A stretch of DNA of 11,310 bases from Hymenopellis radicata (GCA_015501595.1 JADNRX010001311.1:1-11310), one strand, 5' to 3'. Shown: positions 1 through 8,299, numbered from the stretch's first letter. Numbers and translations: made by a program. Notes: a model not told the origin generated them from the sequence alone.

Positions 1-30
1 TCGAATACAGCTGGAGCGAGCCACGATAGC

Positions 31-47
31 TAGTGAATAGCGCGGGT
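31..47 (+). repeat. Left terminal inverted repeat of the hAT-like element
   Basis: TAGTGAATAGCGCGGGT. It pairs with 1201-1218 in inverted orientation, with one mismatch and one single-base gap. It is followed directly by CGGGT/ACCCG words. Confidence 0.6.
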
Positions 48-399
48 GTCCCGAGGGTATTTCGTTTGAAACCCCTACCCGCACCCTCCACTTACCCGGT
101 CCCGCAGTGCGGGTGCGGGTTACCCGCTGAAATCGTCTCGGGTCCAAGTCAAATCGCACGCCCATACCCGTAGCATCTCCGCATCCTACTGCATCGGCCT
201 AACTCATACCGCAACACATTTTCATGCCCGTTGGCGGCCCCCGAGCAATTGCGCAGGGGCTACCAGCGTGCATGAGCTGGTGGGAGTGCGGCATCAATGT
301 AGGCGAGGATGGTGTGGGAGAGGATGGTGCTACGAGGCGCGAGAGGATGAGGGCGCTATGACATGGCCAAGTTAGAAGATAATAAACAAAGGAGAAAAA

Positions 400-690
400 T
401 GCGCACTGCTGAGGGCTGAATGCGTCCGCGACGCCCTCCAGCCGAAAAAATCTACCCATTGCCTCGTTAGAGGCCAGAACGAGACGGCGCGGGGGCTCAT
501 CCAGCCTCTTGAAGCCCGACATCGTCATCCAGAGCCGTTGCGGCTCCATCCAGGAGGCTGACGCGTTCGCGCTGCTCGTCGAGAGAGCAGAGCGCGAAAA
601 AGTAGTCCTTGGCGGCCTCATTCGAGGGCTTACGCGTCGAGGTGGCGGCAAAGGAAGTGTCATCGCAAGAACAGGACATCCGTGGTTGTT
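400..690 (-). pseudogene. Possible coding remnant inside the hAT-like element
   Basis: On the minus strand two overlapping frames carry protein-like stretches. Upstream is one containing KPSNEAAKDYFFALCSLDEQ followed by LLDGAATALDDDVGLQ. In another frame immediately downstream is RLDEPPRRLVLASNEAMGRF followed by FRLEGVADAF. A single-base shift near 505-520 would join them. The family is not recognised and no transposase motif is visible. It may be a fragment of the element's former cargo or transposase, or a chance open frame in GC-rich DNA. Treat it as a weak call. Confidence 0.22.
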
Positions 691-836
691 GTCGTCGTTG
701 GATCCTCATCGAATTGGTGCCGTCACGCAGACGAGCACCAGAACGCACCCCGGAACGTATCCGAGGGCGCAGCGGTCGGCGCAAAGCCAAACCGCGCCAA
801 GAAAGCGACAGAACAAAAGAGAAAGATATAGAACAA

Positions 837-947
837 GCCCCAGACTAAGTTCTGGGGCCAACGAGCACGACATAACTGTCGTGCTCTGGTGGGAAGAGAG
901 AAAGAACAGAGATCGGAGGAGATCGATCGTTATCCGGCAACTGCCGG
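837..947. repeat. Three perfect hairpins in a row
   Basis: Hairpin 1 (837-858) has stem GCCCCAGA/TCTGGGGC with a 6-nt loop. Hairpin 2 (863-886) has stem GAGCACGACA/TGTCGTGCTC with a 4-nt loop TAAC. Hairpin 3 (934-947) has stem CCGGCA/TGCCGG with a 2-nt loop. The first two are separated by only 4 nt. They lie inside the hAT-like element and are not explained by a gene. They could be remnants of nested insertions or a structured RNA or DNA segment; the function is unknown. Confidence 0.5.
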
Positions 948-1023
948 GACGTTCGGCGATCTCGGCGATCACAAAAATTCTTGGGCAACGTCGTTTTTGG
1001 GCGACGATGGGCTCGTCTCAGCT

Positions 1024-1072
1024 CAAATAAAATATAATAATTTACATAAAATCATATACTATTGATTATCTT
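1024..1072. other. AT-rich stretch inside the hAT-like element
   Basis: About 50 bases composed almost wholly of A and T lie between GC-rich neighbours, just inside the right ACCCG-rich block. No gene or clear signal is visible in it. Confidence 0.5.
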
Positions 1073-1200
1073 ATGCCGTGTGGTCCAACTGGAGCACGGC
1101 ACGGGTAACAAAGGTGATGCGGGTCACCGCGGGTGCTCGGACCGAGACCCCTACCCGGACCCTGACCTACCCGCATCCGTGACCCGGACCGGGTCGTCCG

Positions 1201-1218
1201 ACCCGGGCTTATTCACTA
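1201..1218 (-). repeat. Right terminal inverted repeat of the hAT-like element
   Basis: ACCCGGGCTTATTCACTA on the plus strand, the inverted partner of 31-47. It is preceded by dense ACCCG words from about 1095. Confidence 0.6.
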
Positions 1219-1580
1219 AGACAGCAATATAGCCGTTTTTCTTCACTCATTCTCGCGTTTTTTCCTCTCAAATGCCTACCAATATCGCCTGGAACACGCC
1301 AGAGGGCAAGGCCGCTGTCCATGACATTGTCGTCAAACGGATACCAACGTGGACGAACGGGTTGCACGAGCGGCAGGAAGGACCGATATTGTTGATCCTG
1401 GATAAGAAGGAGGTCCTCTTGTGCACGGCGACAGGCGACGGAAAATCAGCTCTTTTTACTGTACCCATCCTCTGTCATCAAGAAGTCAGCCGTCATCCTC
1501 AAGACTATCCAAATTTTTCCGTGCGCAAGCTGCCTGTAGGACTGATAATAACTCCAACTAAAGGACTCGCTAAGAACATT

Positions 1581-1627
1581 GTGCGTAGTCGCACATCACT
1601 CTGTACTAGTTACTGACTTTTCTGCAG
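1581..1627 (+). other. Intron 1 of the helicase gene
   Basis: The intron is 47 nt, with donor GTGCGT, a textbook branch point TACTGAC at 1611-1617 and acceptor TGCAG. Splicing joins ...GLAKNI to VKSLAEHG in phase 0, which keeps the helicase family reading frame. Confidence 0.85.
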
Positions 1628-1654
1628 GTCAAGTCTCTTGCAGAACACGGTATA

Positions 1655-1681
1655 CTGTAGTGTTTCAACCGTAACTTCACA
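1655..1681 (+). repeat. Left TIR of the MITE
   Basis: It begins CTGTAGTGTTTCAACCGTAA and ends ...TTCACA. It is the inverted partner of 1872-1898 at 23 of 27 positions. Confidence 0.9.
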
Positions 1682-1685
1682 GCCT

Positions 1686-1873
1686 GTGACCCGTTATGGT
1701 CTGAAGTTACAGCGAACAGCTTCACAGACCCTTAAATTGCCTTATTTGGACAGTCCCACCTATGGCGGGACCTGAAATTTCCTTATTTGGAGGCTCGTGC
1801 CTGGCCAAAGTGGTCCGTGACCCGTTATGGTGTATATATAGCTTCACTTCAAAGACCTCCGTGACCCGTTATG
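1686..1873 (+). repeat. Three direct copies of GTGACCCGTTATG within the MITE
   Basis: The copies start at 1686, 1817 and 1861. The first two extend to GTGACCCGTTATGGT. An 11-bp repeat CCTTATTTGGA is also present at 1740-1750 and 1781-1791. Repeats inside such a small element suggest that it grew by local duplication or carries repeated protein-binding sites. Confidence 0.85.
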
Positions 1874-1898
1874 TGAATTTGCGGTCGAAACGCTACAG
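1872..1898 (-). repeat. Right TIR of the MITE
   Basis: On the plus strand it ends GCGGTCGAAACGCTACAG, followed by TA. A second copy of this end occurs at 7638-7663. Confidence 0.9.
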
Positions 1899-2770
1899 TA
1901 TCTGCCCTAGCTTACGACCGCGAGACAATATCTACCGCAATCATCGAAAACGCAATCTTGTCAAGGAAATCGCCAGCTGTACCTCATTTCAAGTCATATG
2001 CATTGACCCCGAGCATCTTCACGCGCGAGCCTGGTGTAAAATCCTGGACGACACCGACTTTCGTGCCAATCTGATCTATGCTTGTCTGGAGGAGGGTCAT
2101 GTTGCCGTAGAGTGGGGACCTACCTTTCGGGAGGCGTATAACAACATTGGAACCTTTATGCGCGGCCGATTACCTTCTAGTGTTCCTGTCTTTACCATCT
2201 CTGCAACCCTAGAGCCCGGCGCTCCGACAACTGCTTTATGCAAAGTACTTGGATTTCGCGCTGGAAACTTTACTCTGTTTCGCTTCAGTAACGAACGGAA
2301 CGACCTACAATTCATTATCGAGCCGCTTGAACAAGGACTCAGCAGCCATTCGTTCCCTCATTTACTTCCTTATCTGAACACCGGCCGCAAAGTTGTTATA
2401 TACGCGCCATCACTCGAAATTGTTACTCGGATCTATCTGTACCTCTTCTCGATGGAGCCACCTGGTGTTAACCACGGTGAACGTGTTCGTGTTCGCCAGT
2501 ACACCGCTTTGTGCGAGCCGGAGTTCAACGAGGAAACCATTCGACTCGCTCAGACAAGTCCAGCACTTCAAGTTGTCGTCTCAACCGTAGCTCTCGCCAA
2601 TGGTATTCACATTCCCGCCCTCGACGACAGTCTCTCACACGGCATGCCCACAACGTTATCGCAGACGGAACAGCAATGGGGTCGTGCTGCACGCGCCCCT
2701 GGTGCAACAGGAAAAGCCGTTGTCTTTGTTCAAAAAAGCGATATCAAGAAAGCACAGAAATTCTTAGCTG

Positions 2771-2818
2771 GTGCGAGCGTCTCCATTATTGCTCTCTATT
2801 GATCTAACCCGTATTCAG
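2771..2818 (+). other. Intron 2 of the helicase gene
   Basis: The intron is 48 nt, with donor GTGCGA, branch point CTAAC and acceptor TTCAG. It joins ...KAQKFLAG to LGASAAAATAPARL in phase 1 and so links the motor domain to the C-terminal region. Read without splicing, the frame would end at a false stop near 2800. Confidence 0.8.
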
Positions 2819-3866
2819 GTCTTGGAGCATCGGCTGCTGCTGCTACTGCGCCCGCAAGATTGACAGGTCGACGGAAGAAGAAGAAGAAGAGCGCTGAGGA
2901 ATTCATGGATCCTGCGAAGGCCGAGGTTCTGACGGAAACCGACTGTATAATCTCTGCGAAAAACCGACGGTGGCAAAACCCTGACACTCGGAACTGCGTT
3001 GATGCTGGTCGTGCTCTATGGTGCTCACTGTGTTGTAAACGGAGAACAGGACGATGGAATTCCCCGCTCGAGAATCTGTGCATCCGCCGTTCCTCGCTCC
3101 TGCTCCAAAATCAAAAGAGACGCCGATTCCAACTGTTCTCAAACTCAAAAAGAAGGAGCGCCCAATCGCAGTGGAAAAGATTTCAGAGTTTGCTATGGAG
3201 GTACTCGAAGGCGAAATGTACAATCCTGGAATGAGAACTGGCCCGATTCATCATTCTTTCCTCTTTCCTTACAGAAGAAACTTTCTGAACAAGTTCTCCG
3301 CATCACGACTCGCGACGTGCTTGACAAGCTTCTGGAAGGATCCAACTGGCGCTTTCAGACTACCTGGACCTCGAAACTGTTCGCTCGAATCCTGGACATT
3401 CAGTACACCATCAACAGTGCACGTCCCGCGACTCGACCAAAGGCAAACGGCTCAAAGAAGCGAACACAAGCACCACAGAAACGCCGTCCGAAGCGTCAGC
3501 CATGGGACACAGACTCGGACAGCTCTTCTTCTGACAAGTCCGATTCTGATGAAGATGAAACTGAAGCCGAGGAAGCCGAAGAGGAAGAGGCGGATGAAGA
3601 GCAAGAGGAAGCAGAAGAGAACATCATTGAGACTGACTCAGTTCCTCAGGCATCGACGTCTCAAGCTCCCGTGCCAGCTGCTCCTCGTCGCTCTAAACGT
3701 GTTCTTGAAGACGTCACGAATCAGCCAACTCGCGCAGTCCGACCACGCCAACAAAACCTGTTATCTGTTAAGGACGTTATGGCAGGATACGGACCTGTAC
3801 GAGTTAATAACCGAAGCCGATGAGAACGCAACTGAATGGTATACAAATAGTTCATCATTCGCGCTG

Positions 3867-6800
3867 TCAATCTGATACATCATTCTCAGCAGCCCACTCC
3901 TCAACTTCAACATCTGGATCCTCGTTGTATCGGTATTCTTCATCGTTGTCCGCATCGTCGCCTAATGGTTCCCACTCTCCGCATTCTCCGTCGAAATGAA
4001 ACTCCCAGTCCGTATTACCAGCAGGTTCAGGCGGCTCTGTACGCTGAGGTGTCCTCTCGTACATCTCCTCATCGCTATCAATTTCCACCTCGGGCGCTAG
4101 CAGGATCTCGTTCATAGCGGCAGTGAGATTGGTGGCTTCCGTGGGTGATAAGTTTCGAATCCTTCGAAAGAGAGCAAGTAGTTTTGAATGCTTCGTCGAG
4201 TTCAATAGAAACGCCGCCAGTTTCCCGTTATCCAAAGACAGATACCCACCGTTAATGAGATCAACGGCAGCGAACCCCATGCTACGTCCCTTCCGGAAAT
4301 AATGAAGCATGTCCTCGCGGAAGATTCGCATGAGCATGCGAATCTCATCAGAAAGACTCGACAACGTGTGAGTCTTGCCTCGGCTGCACAGCTCAAAAGC
4401 GGTCTCGAGCTCCTCCTTGAGACGAAGAAAGAAGTCGACGTTCGGTGAGATTGTCGAGCGAAAGAAAGGATCGTCAAAAGTCCCGCCATGTTTGGCTACC
4501 ATATCCTCCAGCCATTTGTTGTAGTGTTCCTGTAGGAGCCCATCCTCGATCCACTTGCCTAACTCGCCGGTGATATTAACAAGCCAATTATTCCATATCG
4601 CATCCTTGAACTTCTTCGACGACTCGTATCGGAAAAGACAGTACATCTCTCAGCAAAATAGTCGTGTAGTTTGGCTTGGAAGCGCCAGCGAAGGCAAAGA
4701 TCCAGAGCTAACAATACGGGTGAGTTCAGCTCAAATACCTCGATAGCTCACAATACCTTTAGTATTTCCATAACACGCCCAATATCGCCATCAGAAACGG
4801 CGTATGATAGCTCCATCCATATCAAGAAGTCCCGGCAGAAGAGAATTGAGTTTGCGAGAACACGATCGCCCGTAAAGTCCTTCTCTTCGACATGTACTTT
4901 GAATTCGGGATCTGGTTCCTTCTCCGGGGCAGCGTCAGGCGGCGGCGGAGGTGGCGGGGGTACATCTTCGTCTATTTCACCAGATACGGGAGTAGGAGTA
5001 GGAAGGGGAGGTTCACTAGCCGACTCGGATGTCCAAGTCGGTCCAAGCGGAAATTGATAGACCGGTGGTGCTCGTTCAACACGCGAAGCAGACAGGGCAG
5101 TCCGGTATGCATTTGTCGACATGTAACGCGATACAAGCTTGTCTGCGTGGGTGAGAAGATCATCGAGACTTGGAACGGTATCACTGGCGACTAATCGTTC
5201 AAAATGGGGAAGGAGACCCGTGTGTTCTGTAAGATATAGGTCCCAGATATCAAGAACCTGTGCCACGCAGATGGTTTGCATGGTTCTTGAAGCAGGGTAA
5301 AAGTTACAACTGCTAGGCTTCGTAGGAATGTACATGTTCGTCGCGGAGGCAGAACGAGATAGAGCAGAGGGATCCTTCGTCGTCCTTGGGCCGTAGTAGT
5401 TAACGGCGAAGGCGTTGAGCATGTTGGCCTTAACGTGCCAAATGTCAGTCGTCCAAATCCGCGACTCAAACGAATGGTAGACGTTGAGTGATACGGCCTG
5501 CGAAAAGAGATTTCGCTTAACATTCCAGCCGGATAGAACAGATCCGCCATCACCACCATCCCACACCATGACCCGTGCCTTCGAAACAGCCTCTGGCGTG
5601 TGACCCGTCTGAGTATCGAAATCCTTCTCTGCCTGATGCATTCCATGCGTGTCCATCTCATAGTGGCTGTTCGCTCGCAGCGGAATGACACACGACTTCC
5701 GTCCATCGCGCATTCGGTGCTTCTGAATGGGATCCGAACGAAAGCGCGCCGAGATGAGCGGACGCAGAGAATCAAGGCAGGGAACATGCTCGCAGAGGAT
5801 ACGGACAACATGGAGAGCTTGGACACGTTGAAGATGGCTCCAGTCAATATCGGCATAAAGACTTTCAGTGGTAAGCGTAGCTCGCTCATTCTGGACGACG
5901 CGCTCCTGATAGTCGTCGAGATCAAATGCGCCTGGCTCGCAATCGTCAAGGCGAATAGCAGTAGCAGCTGTGCCGGTGATCAGCTTGTTGCTTTTGCCAA
6001 CACCCGGTTCGTGGACAATCTGATATTGCTGGATATTATCCAAGACCTTCCGGCAGTATGGCTCCTTGTTATCGAGTGCCGCCGCCGTAGCCTGCTGCAG
6101 CGCAATCAGTCGGGCATCCCCCAGAGCATTGAGCGCTCGACGAGCCGTTGCATCGTCGACAGCAAGTCCGAGTCGCGACATGGCACGCTTGATGTCGATG
6201 TGAGCCTTAGTTGCGAAAAGCCAGACGGCGATAGGTAACGCAAAATATCCATTCGCAGACTTATTACGAGCTAGAGCAAATGAGCTGATGGCAGCAGTCT
6301 GGATCTGAGAAATGATAAGGGTTAAACAATAGGCATATTCTTGAATACACGTACCAAAGGATGTGGTCGTTTATCTCGTATAATAACCACACCGTTGCGC
6401 GTGTCGCAGCCATGCATTCCGTCAGGTACCACGTCGCAGTCGCCCTCTCTTCAACACACCGGCTGTCCTCATCAAGCTGAAGGAGTAAATATCTTCCTCA
6501 GCAACTAATCGACGCCTGGACTTCATGCGTTCGTTTGCAGACGCCTGCAGATGAACGCGGAAGTCTGGGTCATCCGGATCCTCTTTGGCTAACTTCCCTA
6601 CTTCGAGAGCACATCGTCGCCCCACGAGCTTCGTTGCCCAGATCGACAAGGCAATACGAGCAAAATGTATCGTTGCCACGTCATGTTCGGCATTGAAAGC
6701 AAGGTCCAGCTCATCAGCGTGGACAGCATCGTACCGTGGAACGCTGAAACGATTGCTGTAGATGGCCTGTATGAAGTCCGCTGGCCGGAAACGGTTACGA

Positions 6801-7278
6801 CCGCTCAGCCAGGCAGACAGCACGTTGATGTGCAGACTGGATCGAGGATCGGGATCATCGCGTGGAATAGGCTCAGAGAAGGCCTCTGCAAAATCTCCGA
6901 AGGCTGGGAAATGGTCGGATATGCACTGCAGTACCGCAGTAACATGGTCCCATTTCGAGAGACGCGGCGCCGTAGGTTGGATATCCGGTGATTCCTGCAC
7001 ATTAAGGTGAAGGAGACGAAGAGAGCCGCTGAGCGAAGTGGAGGAGTATGGAGAGCCGAGTGGGTCAGGAAAATCGTTTAGAGGAGAGGAGTGTCGATTA
7101 CGAGGGGGGAAAGTAAATTTTCAGCTGGGGAAAGACGGTATTGGTGCTCAATTGCGGGTGTTCTTGGTATCTCTGGTACTGGTGGGGGTGGAAGGGTCCA
7201 GTTTTTTCGTTTTCTGGTGACCTTAATTGCATTGGGATCATACTGAGAGAACTGGGACGCGTCATTGGGGCCAGACAT
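3867..7278 (-). CDS. DUF6589-family protein, three exons, with apparent frameshifts
   Basis: This is a long protein (about 1,100 codons) of the DUF6589 family, which is abundant in mushrooms and of unproven function. The exons are 7278-6351, 6304-4757 and 4707-3867. The start is taken at ATG 7278 (MSGPNDASQF...). Exon 1 carries KWDHVTAVLQCISDHFPAFG and ends in WYLTECMAATRATVWLLYE then INDHILWY. Exon 2 has WLFATKAHIDIKRAMSRLGL, then the family core: VMVWDGGDGG (Asp near 5550), IWTTDIWHVKANM (Asp near 5445, His near 5436) and the NYYGPRTTKDPSALSRSASA segment. A linker with eight prolines in a row (near 4940-4965) leads to LANSILFCRDFLI and GDIGRVMEILK. Exon 3 has LWIFAFAGASKPNYTTILL and AIWNNWLVNITGELG, then an acidic tail. 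The frame slips by one base near 7076-7095 and 6440-6480 (each like a lost base) and at the AAAA run 4633-4636 (like a gained base). The conserved Asp/His layout could suit an RNase H-like transposase, but that is inference. Pseudogene or assembly error are both open. Confidence 0.8.
4708..4756 (-). other. Intron 2 of the DUF6589 gene
   Basis: The intron is 49 nt, with donor GTATTG, branch-like CTCAC and acceptor TTGTTAG. It joins GRVMEILK to LWIFAFAGASKPNYTT in phase 0. Reading through it would give a false stop right after EILKVL. Confidence 0.75.
6305..6350 (-). other. Intron 1 of the DUF6589 gene
   Basis: The intron is 46 nt, with donor GTGTAT, branch region TTTAAC and acceptor TTTCTCAG. 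It joins ...INDHILWY to IQTAAISSFALARN in phase 0, as the family has it. An alternative donor GTACGT four bases upstream would break the frame. Confidence 0.75.
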
Positions 7279-7552
7279 AGCGTCGTCGCGTCGTCGTGGT
7301 CGTGGTAGTAAGGTAACGTGCACCTGCCTAATCCGGCGATTGCATAATCAACCGGTTCCGGGCCAAGCACCCCGCGATTACAATTAGACTAGCCTAAATT
7401 GTGTTTATCAGTAATTTTTTCAGGTCTGATCATATTTTTACCTGCCAATAACCTCTAAAGTGTCAATTTGCTCCTAATTCAGCACTATTTAGCAGTAATT
7501 ACATCAAAAGTACCCTAAATTAGCTAAATTACATGCTCTCCAAAAAATTTCA
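7279..7552. other. Upstream flank of the DUF6589 gene, with an AT-rich block
   Basis: No gene is seen. At 7282-7306 there is a short GTC/GTGGTC-rich simple repeat directly before the start codon. From about 7380 to 7552 the DNA is AT-rich with recurring CTAAATT words (7394, 7514 and, as GCTAAATT, 7523) and two CAGTAATT words. The promoter of the minus-strand gene should lie here, but no core element can be named with confidence. The block could also be part of a decayed transposon end. Confidence 0.45.
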
Positions 7553-7663
7553 GTGAACTTAGTTTTGAGAGGTCACAGGTGCCCGACATCCATGAACTTA
7601 GCACCAAATAAGTTCACGAGGTCACACGTCACAAGGCGTGAACCTACGGTCGAAATGATACAG
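7553..7663. mobile_element. Terminal fragment of a second MITE of the same family
   Basis: The sequence GTGAACCTACGGTCGAAATG followed by ATACAGTA (7638-7665) matches the right end of the MITE at 1655-1898 (including its TA) at 23 of 28 positions. Its outer edge is again CAG followed by TA. Upstream, 7553-7637 holds repeated GTGAACTTA, ATGAACTTAG and AAGTTCAC words and two GAGGTCACA words, similar in style to the interior of the first element. The opposite end was not found within the preceding 300 bases, so only one end is clear and the left limit given is a guess. Confidence 0.6.
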
Positions 7664-8299
7664 TACACCGTGCAGACCTTCGGCGCAAACCTCCCTTTCG
7701 AAACCTCGTGAATATAGGCGCTGTTCAGGATGCAAATTTGCAGTCTATTGCAGTCGCACCTGTCAACGGGCGCACTGGAAGTCTCATCATAGACTTGAGT
7801 GTCGAATGACGAATGACAATTCCTGGCATTATCGTAGGTAATCAGTTCATTGCACAACTTGCTCAGTCTCATTCCCACTTGCAGTCTCATTCCAGGACAA
7901 AAGGTTTCTCGAGTTTCTCGTCACATATACCCTCAACGAACAATCCGCTAAACTGGTCAAGCACTTCTCCGAGCTTAATGGACGCTCGGCTGGGATCAAA
8001 GACAACGTGCGCATTGATTTTAATGTTGGCGGTGGCGGGGCCATATCTCGTTTCACTCTGCTCATGGCATGGGGCCTCCGGGGATATTCGCCGCACTAGC
8101 GCCGGGTTCTTGTTGGATGTGCATTGTGCTTCCCATATACGAGAAAGATGTAGACTTCATACCGAGGTTTTCGATCCTGAAGTTGAAGACACGACATGAA
8201 AACGAGAGTCCTCAGACTGCGGTCATTGTAGGAGCTCCAGAGATTCATCAGGGCACGTCATTTATCGTTTGGGAGTTGCATTTAGCGTCCGCAATATAA
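7656..8299 (+). pseudogene. Possible frame-broken gene of unknown family
   Basis: Protein-like plus-strand stretches occur in consecutive frames: MIQYTVQTFGANLPFET (7656-7706), VNIGAVQDANLQSIAVAPVN continuing to GRTGSLIIDLSVE (7708-7803), and TNDNSWHY. A plausible 51-nt intron (GTAGGT...TTGCAG, about 7842-7892) follows, with matching phase. Next come DKRFLEFLVTYTLNEQSAKL, KHFSELNGRSAGIKDNVRID and GGGGAISRFTLLMAWGLRGY (to about 8098). In another frame, KDVDFIPRFSILKLKTRH and VIVGAPEIHQGTSFIVWELH run to the stop near 8299. Single-base shifts are needed at two or three points. The family is not recognised and no catalytic motif or signal peptide is clear. The start overlaps the MITE end at 7638-7663, so the first exon may be fortuitous. 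Confidence 0.3.

Larger units (their letters stand above)
31..1218. mobile_element. Decayed hAT-like DNA transposon, probably non-autonomous
   Basis: The two ends are inverted copies: TAGTGAATAGCGCGGGT at the left, and ACCCGGGCTTATTCACTA at the right, which reads TAGTGAATAAGCCCGGGT on the other strand (about 16 of 18 positions with one gap). Just inside each end lies a block rich in ACCCG/CGGGT words (about 41-175 and 1095-1208). Such subterminal motif clusters, together with a TAGTG-type tip, are typical of hAT elements. The flanking 8-mers ACGATAGC (23-30) and AAGACAGC (1218-1225) match at 6 of 8 positions, which would fit an old 8-bp target duplication if the right border is placed one base inward. 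No intact transposase is present in the 1.2 kb, so the element would depend on a partner elsewhere. The right end lies only 54 bp before the helicase start codon. The hAT assignment is inference from end structure; another TIR superfamily is possible. Confidence 0.55.
1655..1898. mobile_element. 244-bp MITE with TA target duplication, inserted in the helicase
   Basis: The terminal inverted repeats are 27 bp: the left starts CTGTAGTGTTTCAACCG and the right, read inward, starts CTGTAGCGTTTCGACCG. They match at 23 of 27 positions, and three of the four differences are transitions. TA sits on each side (1653-1654 and 1899-1900). Removing the element and one TA restores the exon as ...AEHG-I-S-ALAYDRETISTA, which is in frame and matches what this helicase family has at the site. 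The borders are therefore fixed by the host reading frame. The element has no coding capacity. Inside are a subterminal hairpin (1671-1679 with 1702-1710), a GTCCC/GGGAC stem (1753-1771), three copies of GTGACCCGTTATG and a doubled CCTTATTTGGA. The TA duplication points to a Tc1/mariner-type source, though other TA-inserting families are possible. Confidence 0.9.
1272..3823 (+). pseudogene. RecQ-like DEAD/DEAH-box helicase, disrupted by a MITE and frameshifts
   Basis: The product belongs to a superfamily-2 helicase group, RecQ-like, that is common in mushroom genomes; members would unwind DNA using ATP. The exons are 1272-1580, 1628-2770 and 2819-3823, about 735 codons once the insertion is discounted. 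From the ATG at 1272: Q-motif region (NGLHERQ, residues 30-36), Walker A TATGDGKSAL (52-61) and motif Ia LIITPTKGLAKNI (91-103). Next come the IDPEHL region, a Walker B site reading LEEGH (2086-2100) where DEAH-like is expected, motif III SATL (near 2200), motif V VVVSTVALANG and motif VI QQWGRAARAPG (near 2670). There is no RQC or HRDC domain. Instead the C-terminus has a KKKKK tract, MDPAKAEVLTETDC, a Cys cluster (CVDAGRALWCSLCC), a basic KKRTQAPQKRRPKRQ stretch and a long acidic Asp/Glu/Ser tail. Breaks: the MITE at 1655-1898, and apparent one-base deletions near 1905-1950, 3046-3056 and 3195-3245. It resembles telomere-linked fungal RecQ-type helicases in general plan only. The function is probably lost. 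Confidence 0.85.

Noticed and set aside
1762..1900. An open frame starting MAGPEISLFGG that runs into the helicase
   Set aside because: The start lies inside the MITE. The family sequence begins only after 1901, so the N-terminal part is fortuitous.
2797..2818. Apparent stop of the helicase after ...GASVSIIALY
   Set aside because: A 48-nt intron with a CTAAC branch point covers this stop, and the downstream C-terminal region continues in the same frame.
3218..3274. Possible third helicase intron GTACAA...TTACAG
   Set aside because: It has a pyrimidine-rich acceptor but no branch point. The segment itself reads as family-like protein after a one-base shift, so a frameshift was preferred.
4972..5949. 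Alternative minus-strand frames overlapping the DUF6589 core
   Set aside because: They are arginine- and serine-rich translations without motifs, overlapping the real frame.
4500..6240. Plus-strand open frames opposite the DUF6589 gene
   Set aside because: They are antisense shadows. The minus strand carries the recognisable family motifs and consistent splice sites.
1000..7560. Search for inverted or direct repeats framing the helicase/DUF6589 pair
   Set aside because: TAATTTA-like words occur on both sides, but nothing longer or precise enough to call a border by eye.
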